Source of the DNA: Actinomadura coerulea
GTDB taxonomy: Bacteria; Actinomycetota; Actinomycetes; Streptosporangiales; Streptosporangiaceae
Assembly (NCBI RefSeq): GCF_014208105.1
Contig: NZ_JACHMQ010000001.1
Coordinates: 496,001-560,000 of the forward strand
Direction: 5' to 3'
DNA: 64,000 bases
The position numbers and the translations under genes are program-made. The notes beneath the pieces are model-generated. The model was given only the letters and a program-made list of their open reading frames with translations, was not told the DNA's origin and made no database searches. Each line of letters begins with the position of its first letter. The stretch's first letter is position 1. This document shows positions 46,865 through 56,496 of this stretch, in pieces.

Positions 46865-47716
46865 CTAGTGGTAGGTGTGCTCCGGCGCCGGGTAGACGCC
46901 GCTGACGACCTCGTCGGCGTAGGCGCGGGCCGCCTCGCCGAGCAGGGTGTTCATGTCGGCGAACTTCTTGACGAACTTCGCGGTGTGCGGGGTGAGCCCG
47001 GCCATGTCCTGCCAGACGAGGACCTGTGCGTCGGTCTGGTTGCCGCCGCCGATGCCGATCGTCGGGATGGACAGGGACGCGGTGACGCGGGCGGCGAGGT
47101 CCTCGGGCACGCACTCGAGGACGACGGAGAACGCGCCCGCCGCCTCCAGCGCCTTGGCGTCGGCCATCAGCTCGTCGCCGTCCTGGCCGCGGCCCTGCAC
47201 CCGGTAGCCGCCGAACGCGTTCACCGACTGCGGGGTGAGGCCGAGGTGGCCCATCACCGGGATGCCGGCCGCGACCATCGCCTCGGCCTGCGGGATGATC
47301 CGGCGGCCGCCCTCCAGCTTGACCGCGTGGGCGCCGGTCTCCTTGAGGAACCGGGTGGCGGCCGTCAGCGCCTCGGTGACGCCCGTCTGGTAGGAGCCGA
47401 ACGGCAGGTCGGCGACCACCATGGCGCGCTTGGAGCCGCGGACGACGGCCGCAGTGAGCGGGATGAGGTCGTCGACGGTGACGGGGATGGTCGAGTCGTA
47501 GCCGTAGACCACCATCGCGGCGGAGTCGCCGACGAGCAGCACGGGGATGCCGGCCTCGTCGAAGATCCGCGCGGTGAGCGCGTCGTAGGCGGTGAGCATC
47601 GGCCACTTCTCGTGCCGCTGCTTCGCCGCGGCGATGTCGCGTACGGTCACCCTTCGCCCGCTCGTACCGCCGTAGAGTGCGGTCGGCTGTGCCGGGGGTG
47701 CGACAGATGAAGACAT
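46865..47716 (-). CDS. panB: 3-methyl-2-oxobutanoate hydroxymethyltransferase
   Basis: Ketopantoate hydroxymethyltransferase, first step of pantothenate and CoA synthesis, using methylene-tetrahydrofolate. It has 283 residues, near the standard 260-290. Motifs are [23 protein letters not shown] in parts, [15 protein letters not shown] (metal-binding Asp), [26 protein letters not shown], and [18 protein letters not shown]. The ATG at 47716 has a GGAGG site 6 bases upstream; the longer in-frame extension to 47809 lies over the divergent promoter. No panC or panD gene is adjacent. It is divergent from the DHA2 exporter. Confidence 0.95.
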   Translation of the reverse strand: MSSSVAPPAQPTALYGGTSGRRVTVRDIAAAKQRHEKWPMLTAYDALTARIFDEAGIPVLLVGDSAAMVVYGYDSTIPVTVDDLIPLTAAVVRGSKRAMVVADLPFGSYQTGVTEALTAATRFLKETGAHAVKLEGGRRIIPQAEAMVAAGIPVMGHLGLTPQSVNAFGGYRVQGRGQDGDELMADAKALEAAGAFSVVLECVPEDLAARVTASLSIPTIGIGGGNQTDAQVLVWQDMAGLTPHTAKFVKKFADMNTLLGEAARAYADEVVSGVYPAPEHTYH

Positions 47717-47848
47717 GCAGAACCTCCGCTGGTCTTGAGGCGCCACTGCGGCGTACCCAGACGAAACCGATGGTGCCACCTGACCAACGATTCGGGTACC
47801 CCTCCCCATTCCAGATTTTTCTCCGCCGGGCGGGAACAGATTCCGAAA

Positions 47849-47866
47849 CGATACCGTTGCGTATCG
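47849..47866. promoter_or_regulatory. Candidate TetR operator at the DHA2 exporter start
   Basis: CGATAC (47849-47854) and GTATCG (47861-47866) form a perfect inverted repeat with a 6-base spacer CGTTGC, ending 2 bp before the ATG of the exporter at 47869. Such sites are typical of TetR repressors controlling their neighbouring exporter. The tetR gene follows the exporter. Confidence 0.65.
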
Positions 47867-47868
47867 AC

Positions 47869-49431
47869 ATGGACCCCCAGACGATCCAGCGCCGCCGGTG
47901 GTACATCCTCGGCGTCCTGACCGTGAGCCTGCTGGTGGTGGTGCTCGACAACACCATCCTCAACGTGGCGCTCAAGACCATCGCCGACCCCGACAAGGGG
48001 CTCGGCGCCACCCAGAGCCAGCTCGAATGGGCGATCAACTCCTACACGCTGGTCTTCGCCGGCCTGCTGTTCACCTTCGGGGTGATCGGCGACCGGATCG
48101 GCCGCAAGCGCGTGCTCGCCGGCGGCATGGCGGTGTTCGCCGTCGCCTCGCTGGTGTCGGCCTACGCGCAGTCGCCCGAGCAGCTCATCTACGCCCGCGC
48201 CCTGATGGGCCTCGGCGGCGCCGCGGTCATGCCGCAGACGCTGTCGATCATCACCAACGTCTTCGAGCCGCACGAGCGCGCCCGCGCCATCGGCATCTGG
48301 GCCGGCGCGGTCGGCCTCGGCGTCGCCATCGGCCCGCTCACCGGCGGCCTGCTGCTCGCCCACTTCTGGTGGGGCTCGGTCTTCCTCATCAACGTGCCGG
48401 TCATCGTGGTGGGCGTCACGCTGATCGCCTTCCTGGTCCCGGAGTCGCGCAACCCCGCCCCCGGCCGGCTCGACCCGGTCGGCGTCGTGCTGTCGGTCAT
48501 CGGCCTGGTCGTCCTGTCGTACGGGATCATCCAGGGCGGCGAGAAGGGCGACTGGCTGGAGCTCTCCGTGCTCGGCCCGATCCTCGCCGGCGCCGCCGTG
48601 CTCGCCCTGTTCGTGTGGCACGAGGCGCGCACCGCGTCCCCGGCCTTCGACGTCCGGCTGTTCAAGGACGCCCGCATGTCGGCCGCCGTCGCGTCCATCG
48701 CGCTGTGCTTCTTCGCCGCCACCGGCGTGTTCTTCTTCGCCAACTTCTACATGCAGTCGGTGCGCGGTCTGACGCCGCTCCAGTCCGGGGCCATGGTGCT
48801 CCCGTTCGCGGTCGCGCAGCTCGCCTTCGCGCCGCGCAGCGCCGCGATGGTCCGCCGCTTCGGCGCCAAGGCGGTCTGCACGATCGGGCTGCTGCTGGTC
48901 AGCGTCGCGCTGGCGAGCTACCAGTTCGTCGGCGTCCACACCTCCCTGTGGATCCTCGGCGCGATCTTCTTCGTGCAGGGCGCCGGGATGGCCAACGTGA
49001 TGCCGCCCGCCACCGAGTCGGTCATGTCGGCGCTGCCCCGCGAGAAGGCCGGCGCCGGGTCGGCCATCAACAACACCGCCCGCCAGGTCGCGGTCGCGAT
49101 GGGCGTGGCCGTGCTGGGCTCGGTCGTCGCCTCCGTGTACCGGGGCGACCTGCGCGACGAGCTCGCCGCGCTGCCCGCCGGCGCGCGGGAGGCCGCCGCC
49201 GAGTCGATCGAGGGCGCGCACGCCGTCGCGGCCCAGATGGGCCCCGCGGGGCAGGGCCTCGTCGGCCCCGCCGACGCGGCCTTCGTGCACGCCATGCACG
49301 CGGCGTCCGTCGCCGCCGCCGTGATCTCCTTCGTCGGCGCCCTGGTCGTCCTGAAGTGGATGCCGGGACGCGCCGCGGCGCCGCCCGAGCAGGCGCCGGC
49401 CGAGCGGCGGCCGGAGAAGGCCGCCGCGTGA
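47869..49431 (+). CDS. DHA2-family drug:H+ exporter controlled by adjacent TetR
   Basis: A 520-residue, 14-TM MFS exporter. Signatures are [21 protein letters not shown] in parts (TM1, motif D1), [15 protein letters not shown] (TM2), [13 protein letters not shown] (motif A), [23 protein letters not shown] (motif C region), and the second-half [19 protein letters not shown]. The ATG at 47869 has no ribosome site and lies 3 bp after a palindromic operator, so a leaderless message is likely. The upstream frame is part of the divergent panB promoter. The tetR gene begins 28 bp after the stop. Substrate unknown; dyes, antibiotics or own secondary metabolites are usual. Confidence 0.92.
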   Translation: MDPQTIQRRRWYILGVLTVSLLVVVLDNTILNVALKTIADPDKGLGATQSQLEWAINSYTLVFAGLLFTFGVIGDRIGRKRVLAGGMAVFAVASLVSAYAQSPEQLIYARALMGLGGAAVMPQTLSIITNVFEPHERARAIGIWAGAVGLGVAIGPLTGGLLLAHFWWGSVFLINVPVIVVGVTLIAFLVPESRNPAPGRLDPVGVVLSVIGLVVLSYGIIQGGEKGDWLELSVLGPILAGAAVLALFVWHEARTASPAFDVRLFKDARMSAAVASIALCFFAATGVFFFANFYMQSVRGLTPLQSGAMVLPFAVAQLAFAPRSAAMVRRFGAKAVCTIGLLLVSVALASYQFVGVHTSLWILGAIFFVQGAGMANVMPPATESVMSALPREKAGAGSAINNTARQVAVAMGVAVLGSVVASVYRGDLRDELAALPAGAREAAAESIEGAHAVAAQMGPAGQGLVGPADAAFVHAMHAASVAAAVISFVGALVVLKWMPGRAAAPPEQAPAERRPEKAAA

Positions 49432-49458
49432 GGGCCGGTGTGGCAGGGTGAGGGGATC

Positions 49459-50088
49459 ATGACCGGGACCGAGCGGCGGCACGCGGGGCGGCCTCGCAGC
49501 GAGCGCGCCGAGAAGGCCATCATCGAGGCCACCCTTGACCTGCTGGCCGAGGAGTCGGGGGTGGCGGGCGTCTCCATCGAGGCGGTCGCCGCCCGCGCCG
49601 GCGTCGGCAAGACGACGATCTACCGGCGCTGGCCCAGCAAGGAGGCCCTGATCGTGCACGCGCTCGGCGCGGTGAAGGAGCCGCTGCCGGAGCCGTCCGG
49701 CCGGTCCGCCCGCGAGGACCTCACCGCGATCGCGCGGCGGTTCGCGGGCGACCGGCACCGCCGGTACTCGCGGTGCTTCTGGAACGTCGTCGGCGGCGCG
49801 GAGAAGTACCCCGAGCTGTACGCCCGCTACCGGCAGGAGGTCATCGAGCCGCGGCGCGACGTCATCCGCGAGGTGATCCAGCGCGGGGTCGGCTCCGGGG
49901 AGCTGCGCCCCGACCTCGACGTGGAGGTCGCGATGTCGCTGCTGCTCGGCTCGCTGACCGCCAAGCGGCCGCAGGAGACGTTCCCCGAGGGGTACGCCGA
50001 CGCCGTCGTCGACACCCTCCTCAGGGGCATCGAGAGCGGCCCGCGGAGCCGTCCGGAAGCGGACGGCGGGCGGTTTTCGGCGCGGTAA
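49459..50088 (+). CDS. TetR-family repressor
   Basis: A 209-residue regulator. The helix-turn-helix (about 15-62) reads [42 protein letters not shown] in parts, the classic TetR_N form. The C-terminal part ([37 protein letters not shown] in pieces) is the TetR_C_16-like ligand domain. The ATG at 49459 has a GAGGGG site 4 bases upstream; GTG 49438 is an alternative. Its position after the DHA2 exporter, and the palindrome at 47849-47866 in front of that exporter, make it the likely repressor of the pair. Confidence 0.92.
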   Translation: MTGTERRHAGRPRSERAEKAIIEATLDLLAEESGVAGVSIEAVAARAGVGKTTIYRRWPSKEALIVHALGAVKEPLPEPSGRSAREDLTAIARRFAGDRHRRYSRCFWNVVGGAEKYPELYARYRQEVIEPRRDVIREVIQRGVGSGELRPDLDVEVAMSLLLGSLTAKRPQETFPEGYADAVVDTLLRGIESGPRSRPEADGGRFSAR

Positions 50089-50174
50089 GCGCGATCTTCT
50101 CCCCTTACTGCGGGGTCATGCCCCATACTGTCGCTGGGTAGTGCTGAGACGACCGGCTGTCTGGAGCGCGTCAG

Positions 50175-52307
50175 GTGAGATCCGTCATGGCGCCGCGAGG
50201 CGATGCGCCAGCCACCGATTCGGCGTCCCGGACCCTTGTCCTGGGCATCGACGGTGCTCGGCACATCGTGCAGTGCGGCCCGAATGCCAAGGCCGTCCTC
50301 GGCCGTGCCCCCCAGGAGCTGATCGGCCGCCCCGCCACCGACCTGGTCGGCGACGAGGCGAAGGCCGAGCTGGAGACGCTCCTTGAGGCCAACGGCGGCG
50401 GGCAGGAGCGCAACGGCGTGATGGGCGTGCTGCGCGGCGACGGCGGCGCCCCCGCCGACGCCCTGGTCACCGTGCAGCCGATGCTCGGCGGCGTCGCGGG
50501 CGCGGCGCCCGCCGCGCTGCTGTTCATCCGCGTCGAGCTGCCGCCGAGCGAGCGCTACCAGGACCCGGCCCTCATGCGGCGCGCCCTGATGGACGACCCG
50601 CTCACCCGGTTCGGCGCGACGCTCGACCTCGACCAGTCCGCCCGCGGCCTCGTCGACGTCGTCGTCCCGCACTTCTGCAACGTCGCGTCGGTGCTGGTGC
50701 TGGAGAGCCTGGTCGCCGCCGACGAGGTGCACGCCGAGTCCGGCTCGGCGGTGCTGCGCCGCATCGCGGTCACCTCCGACGACGGAAACCCGGCCTGGAC
50801 GTCCACGTTCCCCGTCGGCGAGGTCCTCGTCTTCCCGGAGGGCACCCCGTACCGGCAGGTCATGGAGACCGCCCGGCCCGTCCACCTGCCGCACATCGAG
50901 GTGAGCCGCGCGAGCGAGATCGGCCGGCTGTGGCGGCGCGGCCCGGCGGGCGAGCTGCTGTCGGACGTGTCGATGGTGCTGCTGCCGATGATCGCCCGCG
51001 ACACGCTGCTCGGCTTCATCGCCTGCACCCGCGTCCCCGGCTTCCGCAAGTTCGACGCCTACGACGTCGAGATCGGCATGGAGTTCGCCGCCCGCGCCGC
51101 CATCGTGATCGACAACGCCCGGCGCTACAGCCGGGAGCGGGCCACCGCGCTCGCGCTGCAGCGCAGCCTGCTGCCGATGCGCCTGTCCGCGCCGTCCTCG
51201 GTCGAGGTCCGGCACCGCTACCTGCCGGGCAGCAAGCTGGTCGAGGTCGGCGGCGACTGGTACGAGTCGATCGCGCTGCCCGGCGCCCGCGTCGCCCTGA
51301 TCGTCGGGGACGTCGCCGGGCACGGCGTCCGCGCCGCCGTCACCATGGGGCGGCTGCGCACCGCCCTGCACACGCTCGCGAACCTGGAGCTGCCGCCCGC
51401 CGACGCCCTGCACGTCATGCACGAGCTGATGATCGAGCTGGGCGAGCAGGAGCCGCACTTCGCCACCTGCGTCTACGCGGTGTACGACGCGACCACCGGC
51501 ACCATCGAGATCGCCTCCGCCGGGCACCTGCCGCCGCTGCTGGCGAGTCCGACCGGCGACAACGAGTACCTGGAGGTGCCGCCGGCTCCGCCGCTCGGCG
51601 TCTCGGGCGGCTCGGCCATCGAGAGCCGCGAGTTCGCCGTCGAGGACGGCAGCCTCTTCGTGATCTACACCGACGGCCTGGTCGAGAACCGGGGCCGCGA
51701 CATCGACGACGGCCTCGCCCGCCTCCAGAAGATCTTCGGCCGCGACTCGGTCGACCGCTCCATGGAGGACCTCGCCAAGACGACCCTCGCGGGCGTCTAC
51801 GCCGACCAGCACCGCGACGACATCGCCGTCCTGATCGCCCGGCTGCGCCGCCTCCCGCAGGAGCAGTACTCCTCGTGGACGCTGCCCGCCGACCCGGCCG
51901 CCGTCCGCCGCGCCCGCGGCCTCGTCAGCACCCGCCTGGCGGAATGGGACCTCCAGGACCTCGACTACACCACCGAGCTGCTGGCGTCCGAGCTGATCAC
52001 CAACGCGCTCCGCTACGCCCACGGCCCGATCGAGCTGCGCCTCCTGCTGGAGCGCACCCTCGTCCTGGAGGTCCTGGACCGCTCCGCCGCCCTGCCGCGC
52101 CTGCGCCGCGCCGAGGACGACGACGAGAACGGCCGAGGCCTCCTGGTCGTCAGCCAGCTCGCCCACCGCTGGGGCAGCCGCCGCACCGCCGCGGGCAAGG
52201 TCGTCTGGTGCGAGCAGATCGTCCCCGGCGTCGACCCCGACGCCTCGGAACAGGTCCCCGCCTGGCCCGAGGAAGCCTGGCCAGGCGAACTCCACCACCG
52301 CGAGTAG
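50175..52307 (+). CDS. PAS-GAF-PP2C phosphatase with C-terminal anti-sigma-type ATPase domain
   Basis: A 710-residue soluble signalling protein. The N-terminal PAS-like part (about 20-120) has VLGRAPQELIGRPATDLVG. A GAF domain (about 150-330) ends IGMEFAARAAIVIDNARRYSRE. A SpoIIE/RsbU-type PP2C phosphatase (about 345-560) has LPGSKLVEVGGDWYES and IVGDVAGHGVRAAV with the metal-binding Asp residues, and YTDGLVENRGRDID. A HATPase_c_2 anti-sigma-type domain (about 570-690) has LLASELITNALRYAHG and GRGLLVVSQLAHRWGSR. Such fusions dephosphorylate anti-sigma antagonists and may bind or phosphorylate them as well, forming a partner-switch module in one chain. No sigma factor, STAS or separate kinase gene is adjacent. 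GTG start at 50175. Confidence 0.92.
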   Translation: MRSVMAPRGDAPATDSASRTLVLGIDGARHIVQCGPNAKAVLGRAPQELIGRPATDLVGDEAKAELETLLEANGGGQERNGVMGVLRGDGGAPADALVTVQPMLGGVAGAAPAALLFIRVELPPSERYQDPALMRRALMDDPLTRFGATLDLDQSARGLVDVVVPHFCNVASVLVLESLVAADEVHAESGSAVLRRIAVTSDDGNPAWTSTFPVGEVLVFPEGTPYRQVMETARPVHLPHIEVSRASEIGRLWRRGPAGELLSDVSMVLLPMIARDTLLGFIACTRVPGFRKFDAYDVEIGMEFAARAAIVIDNARRYSRERATALALQRSLLPMRLSAPSSVEVRHRYLPGSKLVEVGGDWYESIALPGARVALIVGDVAGHGVRAAVTMGRLRTALHTLANLELPPADALHVMHELMIELGEQEPHFATCVYAVYDATTGTIEIASAGHLPPLLASPTGDNEYLEVPPAPPLGVSGGSAIESREFAVEDGSLFVIYTDGLVENRGRDIDDGLARLQKIFGRDSVDRSMEDLAKTTLAGVYADQHRDDIAVLIARLRRLPQEQYSSWTLPADPAAVRRARGLVSTRLAEWDLQDLDYTTELLASELITNALRYAHGPIELRLLLERTLVLEVLDRSAALPRLRRAEDDDENGRGLLVVSQLAHRWGSRRTAAGKVVWCEQIVPGVDPDASEQVPAWPEEAWPGELHHRE

Positions 52308-52329
52308 GAGTGTCTTCCCAGGGGGGTCG

Positions 52330-54123
52330 CTACCCCTGGGCTGGTTCGCGCCAGCGGTTGGTGATGGGGAGGCGGCGGTCGCGGCCGAAGTTCTTGGGCG
52401 TGATCTTGGGGCCGGGCGGGTACTGCCGGCGCTTGTACTCGGCGATGTCGACGAGGCGGATGGCGCGCTCGACCAGGGCCGGGTCGTGGCCGGCCTCGAC
52501 CAGGGCGTCGCGCCCCATGTCGCGCTCGACGTAGTCGGTGAGGATCGGGTCCAGGAGGGCGTAGTCGGGGAGGCTGTCGCGGTCGCGCTGGCCGGGGCGC
52601 AGCTCGGCGGACGGCTCCTTGACGATGATGGCCTCGGGGATGGGCTCCTGCGCGAAGGGGTGCAGGAGCGGCGAGTCCTTGCCCGCCTGGGCGTTGCGCC
52701 AGCGGGCGAGGTCCCAGACGGTGAGCTTGAAGACGTCCTTGATGGGGCCGAAGCCTCCCGCGGAGTCGCCGTAGAGCGTGGAGTAGCCGGTCGCCAGCTC
52801 GCTCTTGTTGCCGCCGGTGAGGACGAGGTGCCCGTCCTCGTTGGACAGGGCCATCCACACGTTGGCGCGGATGCGGGCCTGGAGGTTCTCGGCGGCGAGG
52901 CCGTGCAGGTCGAGCTGCTCCTCGAACGCCTCCACCATGTCGGCGATGGGGACGATGCGCGAGTTGACGCCCTGCCGCTTGACGAGTTCCTCGGCGTCCA
53001 CGACGGAGCCCTCCGAGGAGTAGCGGCTCGGCAGCAGGACGGCGTGCACGTTCTCCGGGCCGATGGCGTCGGAGGCGATCGTGGCGACGAGCGCCGAGTC
53101 GATGCCGCCGGACAGGCCGAGCACGACGGAGCGGAAGCCGTTCTTGCGGACGTAGTCGCGGGTGCCGAGGACGAGCGCCGCGTACACCTCGGCGAGGTCC
53201 TCCAGGGGCGGCGCGACCGTCCGCGGCTCGGCGGGGTAGGCGGGCAGCGGGTCGGCGGACAGGACGTGCCGGTCGATGGTGATGGTGCTGCCGTCCCGGG
53301 CGTCGACGCGGGCCGGGGCCTCGTCGGCGGCGGGGCCGGCGGCCGGCAGGTCGAGGTCGGTGACGAGGAGGTGCTCGACGAACTGGGGGGCGCGCGACAG
53401 CGGCGAGCCGTCCGGGCCGACGATGAGCGAGTCGCCGTCGAAGACGAGCTCGTCCTGGCCGCCGACCAGGTTGACGTAGGCGAGCGCGCAGCCGGCCTCG
53501 CGGGCGCGGCCGGCGCACAGCTCGAGGCGGACGTCGTCCTTGTCGCGCTCGTAGGGGGAGGCGTTGATCACCAGCAGCAGCCCGGCGCCCGAGGCGCCGG
53601 TGACGCTGACCGGGCCGCCGTCCTGCCAGAGGTCCTCGCAGATGGCGGTGGCGACGTCCACGCCGTGCAGCCGGACGACCGGCAGCCGGTCGCCGCGCGC
53701 GAAGATCCGGTACTCGTCGAACACGCCGTAGTTGGGCAGGTGGTGCTTGGCGGAGCGGACGAGCACCTCGCCGCCGTGCAGCCACGCGGCCGCGTTCAGC
53801 GGCAGGCGGCCGGTCCGGCCGGAGCGGGCCGCGCCGGCCGGCGGGCGGTCGAGGTAGCCGGTGACGACGGGAAGGTCGCCGAGGCCCTCGTCGGCGAGCC
53901 GGCGGGCGAGGCGCCGGAGGGTGGCGCGGGACGCCTCCACGAAGGACGCGCGCAGCGCGAGGTCCTCCACGGGGTAGCCGGTCAGCATCATCTCCGGGAA
54001 TGCGACGAGGTGCGCGCCCGCCTCGGCGGCGCGGCGCGTCCACGTCACGATCTGGTCGGCGTTGCCGTCGAGGTCGCCGACGGTCGAGTTCACCTGCGCG
54101 AGCGCGAGCCTGAGTTGTGCCAC
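52330..54123 (-). CDS. nadE: Glutamine-dependent NAD+ synthetase
   Basis: A 597-residue two-domain enzyme that makes NAD+ from nicotinate adenine dinucleotide, ATP and glutamine. The N-terminal nitrilase-like glutaminase has the Glu in LVAFPEMMLTGYP, Lys in SAKHHLPNYGVFDEYR and Cys in ATAICEDLWQDGGP. The C-terminal synthetase has the PP-loop VLGLSGGIDSALVA, LPSRYSSEGSVVDAEEL and TGGNKSELATGYSTLYGDSAGGF in parts. The glutaminase half shows full activity would use Gln. GTG at 54123 (VAQLRLALAQ) agrees with family starts; the long upstream frame belongs to the MFS gene in another frame. An NrtR-type NAD-metabolism regulator lies 41 kb away in this window; whether it controls nadE is open. Confidence 0.95.
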   Translation of the reverse strand: MAQLRLALAQVNSTVGDLDGNADQIVTWTRRAAEAGAHLVAFPEMMLTGYPVEDLALRASFVEASRATLRRLARRLADEGLGDLPVVTGYLDRPPAGAARSGRTGRLPLNAAAWLHGGEVLVRSAKHHLPNYGVFDEYRIFARGDRLPVVRLHGVDVATAICEDLWQDGGPVSVTGASGAGLLLVINASPYERDKDDVRLELCAGRAREAGCALAYVNLVGGQDELVFDGDSLIVGPDGSPLSRAPQFVEHLLVTDLDLPAAGPAADEAPARVDARDGSTITIDRHVLSADPLPAYPAEPRTVAPPLEDLAEVYAALVLGTRDYVRKNGFRSVVLGLSGGIDSALVATIASDAIGPENVHAVLLPSRYSSEGSVVDAEELVKRQGVNSRIVPIADMVEAFEEQLDLHGLAAENLQARIRANVWMALSNEDGHLVLTGGNKSELATGYSTLYGDSAGGFGPIKDVFKLTVWDLARWRNAQAGKDSPLLHPFAQEPIPEAIIVKEPSAELRPGQRDRDSLPDYALLDPILTDYVERDMGRDALVEAGHDPALVERAIRLVDIAEYKRRQYPPGPKITPKNFGRDRRLPITNRWREPAQG

Positions 54124-54152
54124 GGTCCAAGGGTAGAGCGTCCGGTCCAGTT

Positions 54153-54167
54153 TCGTCACTGTGACGA
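54153..54167. promoter_or_regulatory. Palindrome upstream of nadE
   Basis: TCGTCAC-T-GTGACGA is a perfect 7-bp inverted repeat with a single central base, spanning the stop codon of the MFS gene and ending 30 bp before the nadE start. It could be an operator for nadE or a weak processing hairpin. It does not resemble the palindrome in front of nrtR. Confidence 0.35.
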
Positions 54168-55415
54168 GAAGTCGGCGGCGAGCGCGGCGGCGCGCCGCCG
54201 CCGGATCGCGGGGGCGAGCGCGAGCTGCGCCGCGGCGGCGGCCAGGGCGAGACCCGCGCAGGTCAGCCACAGTGCCGGCGCCCCTCCGGCGCCGAGCAGC
54301 TGGGTGCCGCCGAGGGGCGCCAGCAGGAAGCCGCCCGACCACGCCATCCCGTACAGGCCGCCGTACCGGCCGCGCAGGTCGGCGGGCGCGAGGTCGGCGA
54401 CCACGGCCTGCAGCACGGACGCGGCGATGATCTCGCCGAGCGTCCACACCAGGATCGTCGCGGTGTAGGCGGCGACGGACGAGGCGAGCGAGGTGAGCCC
54501 GTACCCGGCCCCGACCAGCGCGAAGCCCGCCGCCAGCACCAGGCTGTGGTCGCGCCGCGCCAGCCACGCGTTCACCAGCGGCTGGACGATGATGATCAGC
54601 GCGCCGTTCGCCGCGATCGCCAGGCCGTAGGACCGCGGGCCGAGCCCGTCCTCCTTCATGGCGAGCGGCATCGTCGTCATGCCCTGCATGAGCACGAACG
54701 TGTAGAAGAGGGTGACCAGGACGTAGCCGACCATGACCCGGTCGCGCAGCACGCGGCCGAACCCGCCCGCCCGCTCGGCGCGGGCCTCGCGGGTCCGCGT
54801 CTCCGGGATCGCGCGCCACACGAGCAGGCCGAACGCCGCGCAGGTGAGGGCGTCGATCCAGAACAGCCACAGGAAGCCCTGCTGCGCGAGCGTGCCGCCG
54901 AGCACCATGGCGAAGGCCCAGCCGAGGTTGATCGCCCAGAACAGCAGCCCGAACGCGCGCGGGCGCTCGGCCGGGGAGATGATGTCGGCCACCATCGCCT
55001 GGGCGGCGGGCCGGTACATGTCCAGGAGCAGGCCGAGCACCAGCGCGGCCGCGAGGATCGCGGCGAGGCCCTGGGCGTAGCCGAGCGCGAGCATGGCCGC
55101 GCCGGTGCCGACGGTCGCGAGCGTCAGCGTCGCGCGGCGGCCGATGCGGTCGGCGAGCATGCCGCCCGCGAGCTGCCCGGCGAGCGAGCCCGCGCCGAGC
55201 ACGGCCATCGTCACGCCGGCCTGGGCGAGCGACAGTCCGCGCATGGTCGTCAGGTAGAGGCCGAGGAACGGCTCGACCATGGTCCCGAGGCGGTTGAGCA
55301 GGGTGCCCGCCCACAGCACCCAGAAGGGCCGGGGGAAGCCGCCCACCCGGGGGCGGAGGAAAGCCGCGAACCTGCCGGGAGCGGGACCGACGGGAGGTTC
55401 TTCCAGAAGGGTCAC
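54156..55415 (-). CDS. 12-TM MFS exporter paired with ArsR-type regulator
   Basis: A 419-residue MFS protein with 12 helices. Motif A reads GGMLADRIGRRATLTL near residue 95, and LLLDMYRPAAQAMVADIISPAERPRA (in pieces) with FWAINLGWAFAMVLGG form the TM4-TM5 region, as in DHA1-like exporters of the MdtH/YfcJ kind. Substrate unknown. The start ATG at 55415 is divergent from an ArsR-type gene, and a perfect 24-bp palindrome (55452-55475) lies 36 bp upstream, between the two. It is 32 bp upstream of nadE on the same strand, so nadE may be co-transcribed. Confidence 0.88.
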   Translation of the reverse strand: MTLLEEPPVGPAPGRFAAFLRPRVGGFPRPFWVLWAGTLLNRLGTMVEPFLGLYLTTMRGLSLAQAGVTMAVLGAGSLAGQLAGGMLADRIGRRATLTLATVGTGAAMLALGYAQGLAAILAAALVLGLLLDMYRPAAQAMVADIISPAERPRAFGLLFWAINLGWAFAMVLGGTLAQQGFLWLFWIDALTCAAFGLLVWRAIPETRTREARAERAGGFGRVLRDRVMVGYVLVTLFYTFVLMQGMTTMPLAMKEDGLGPRSYGLAIAANGALIIIVQPLVNAWLARRDHSLVLAAGFALVGAGYGLTSLASSVAAYTATILVWTLGEIIAASVLQAVVADLAPADLRGRYGGLYGMAWSGGFLLAPLGGTQLLGAGGAPALWLTCAGLALAAAAAQLALAPAIRRRRAAALAADFSSQ

Positions 55416-55451
55416 GTTGACGATGGTGGAGGCGGCCCGCGCTCCGAGATA

Positions 55452-55475
55452 ATCATTTAGCCTGGGCTAAATGAT
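55452..55475. promoter_or_regulatory. Perfect 24-bp palindromic operator between MFS and ArsR-type genes
   Basis: Arms ATCATTTAGCC (55452-55462) and GGCTAAATGAT (55465-55475) are exact reverse complements with a 2-base centre. It includes the ATG start (55471) of the ArsR-type gene, so binding would block a leaderless start, and it lies 37 bp before the exporter start. The A/T-rich arms stand out in this genome. Confidence 0.8.
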
Positions 55476-56496
55476 CGAGTTCGTGCTCGCGCCGGACGAC
55501 GTGGCGCGGGTCCGGTTCGCGTTCTCGCCGCTGTGGGAGATGGTGCGCAGCCTGCGGGTGCTCGCCGACCCGTCCGGCCACGCGCTCCACCTGCCGTGGG
55601 TGCGCACCGTCCGGCCCCGCCTGCGCGGTCTCGGCTTCGAGCCGCTGCTGGACGTCGTCCTGCCCGCCGGGTACATCCCGGACTTCCTCACCCCGCCGCC
55701 GCGCACGCCGCTTCCCGACCTCGGCGCGGAGATCGCGACCGTCCGCGCCACGCCGCCCGAGGTCGTCGCCGCCGAGCTCAGCCGGGCCGCGCCCGGCGCC
55801 CCGCCCCGGCCCACCCGCCGCGCCATGGCCGCCGACCCCGAACGCACCCGGGACGACCTCGCCGACCTGCTCGAACGGTACTGGGAGGTGGCCGTGGAGC
55901 CGTTCTGGCCGCGCATCCGCGACCTGCTGGAGGGGGAGGTCCTGCGCCGCAGCGCCGCGCTCGCCGCCGAGGGCGCCGCGGGCGTGTTCGGCGACCTGCA
56001 CGAGGCGGTCTCCTGGCGTGCCGGGACGCTTTCCGTCGACCGCCACTGGCACTTCCGCGGCGAGCTCGCCGGGCGCGGCATCCTGCTCGTCCCGAGCGCG
56101 TACGTGTGGCCGAACGTGTCGGTGATGGTGCCGCCCTACCAGCCGATGGTCAGCTACCCGCCGCGCGGCGCGGCGACGCTGTGGGAGACCGGGCCGCCGG
56201 ACGAGCCGCGCGCCGCCGCCCTGGCCGCGCTGATGGGACGCCGCCGCGCCGAGCTGCTCACGGCCCTCGCCACGCCCGCGTCCACCACCGACCTCGCCAG
56301 GCGGACGGGCGTCACCGCGGGGGCCGTCAGCCAGCATCTGGGCGTCCTGCGCGCCTGCGGCCTCGTCACCGGGCACCGCATGGGCCGCCGCGTCCTCTAC
56401 GTCCGGACGCCGGCCGGGGACGCCCTCGCCGGCGCTCAGCGCAGCGACGCGAGCGCGTCCAGGCGCGGCGGGACGGGGGAGGCGCCAGGTCCGTAG
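55471..56496 (+). CDS. ArsR-type regulator with large N-terminal domain (DUF5937-like)
   Basis: A 341-residue regulator. Residues about 1-240 form an N-terminal domain (LWEMVRSLRVLADPSGHALHLPWVR in parts; WHFRGELAGRGILLVPSAYVWPN) found in actinobacterial ArsR-like proteins with DUF5937. Residues about 255-330 are a winged helix with AALMGRRRAELLTALATPASTTDLARRTGVTAGAVSQHLGVLRACGLV in pieces and a wing GRRVLYVRTPAG. No Cys metal site is visible, so it is likely a small-molecule rather than metal sensor. The ATG at 55471 lies inside the palindromic operator, implying a leaderless, autorepressed message. The 3' end overlaps the convergent terpene synthase gene by 61 bp. Confidence 0.88.
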   Translation: MIEFVLAPDDVARVRFAFSPLWEMVRSLRVLADPSGHALHLPWVRTVRPRLRGLGFEPLLDVVLPAGYIPDFLTPPPRTPLPDLGAEIATVRATPPEVVAAELSRAAPGAPPRPTRRAMAADPERTRDDLADLLERYWEVAVEPFWPRIRDLLEGEVLRRSAALAAEGAAGVFGDLHEAVSWRAGTLSVDRHWHFRGELAGRGILLVPSAYVWPNVSVMVPPYQPMVSYPPRGAATLWETGPPDEPRAAALAALMGRRRAELLTALATPASTTDLARRTGVTAGAVSQHLGVLRACGLVTGHRMGRRVLYVRTPAGDALAGAQRSDASASRRGGTGEAPGP

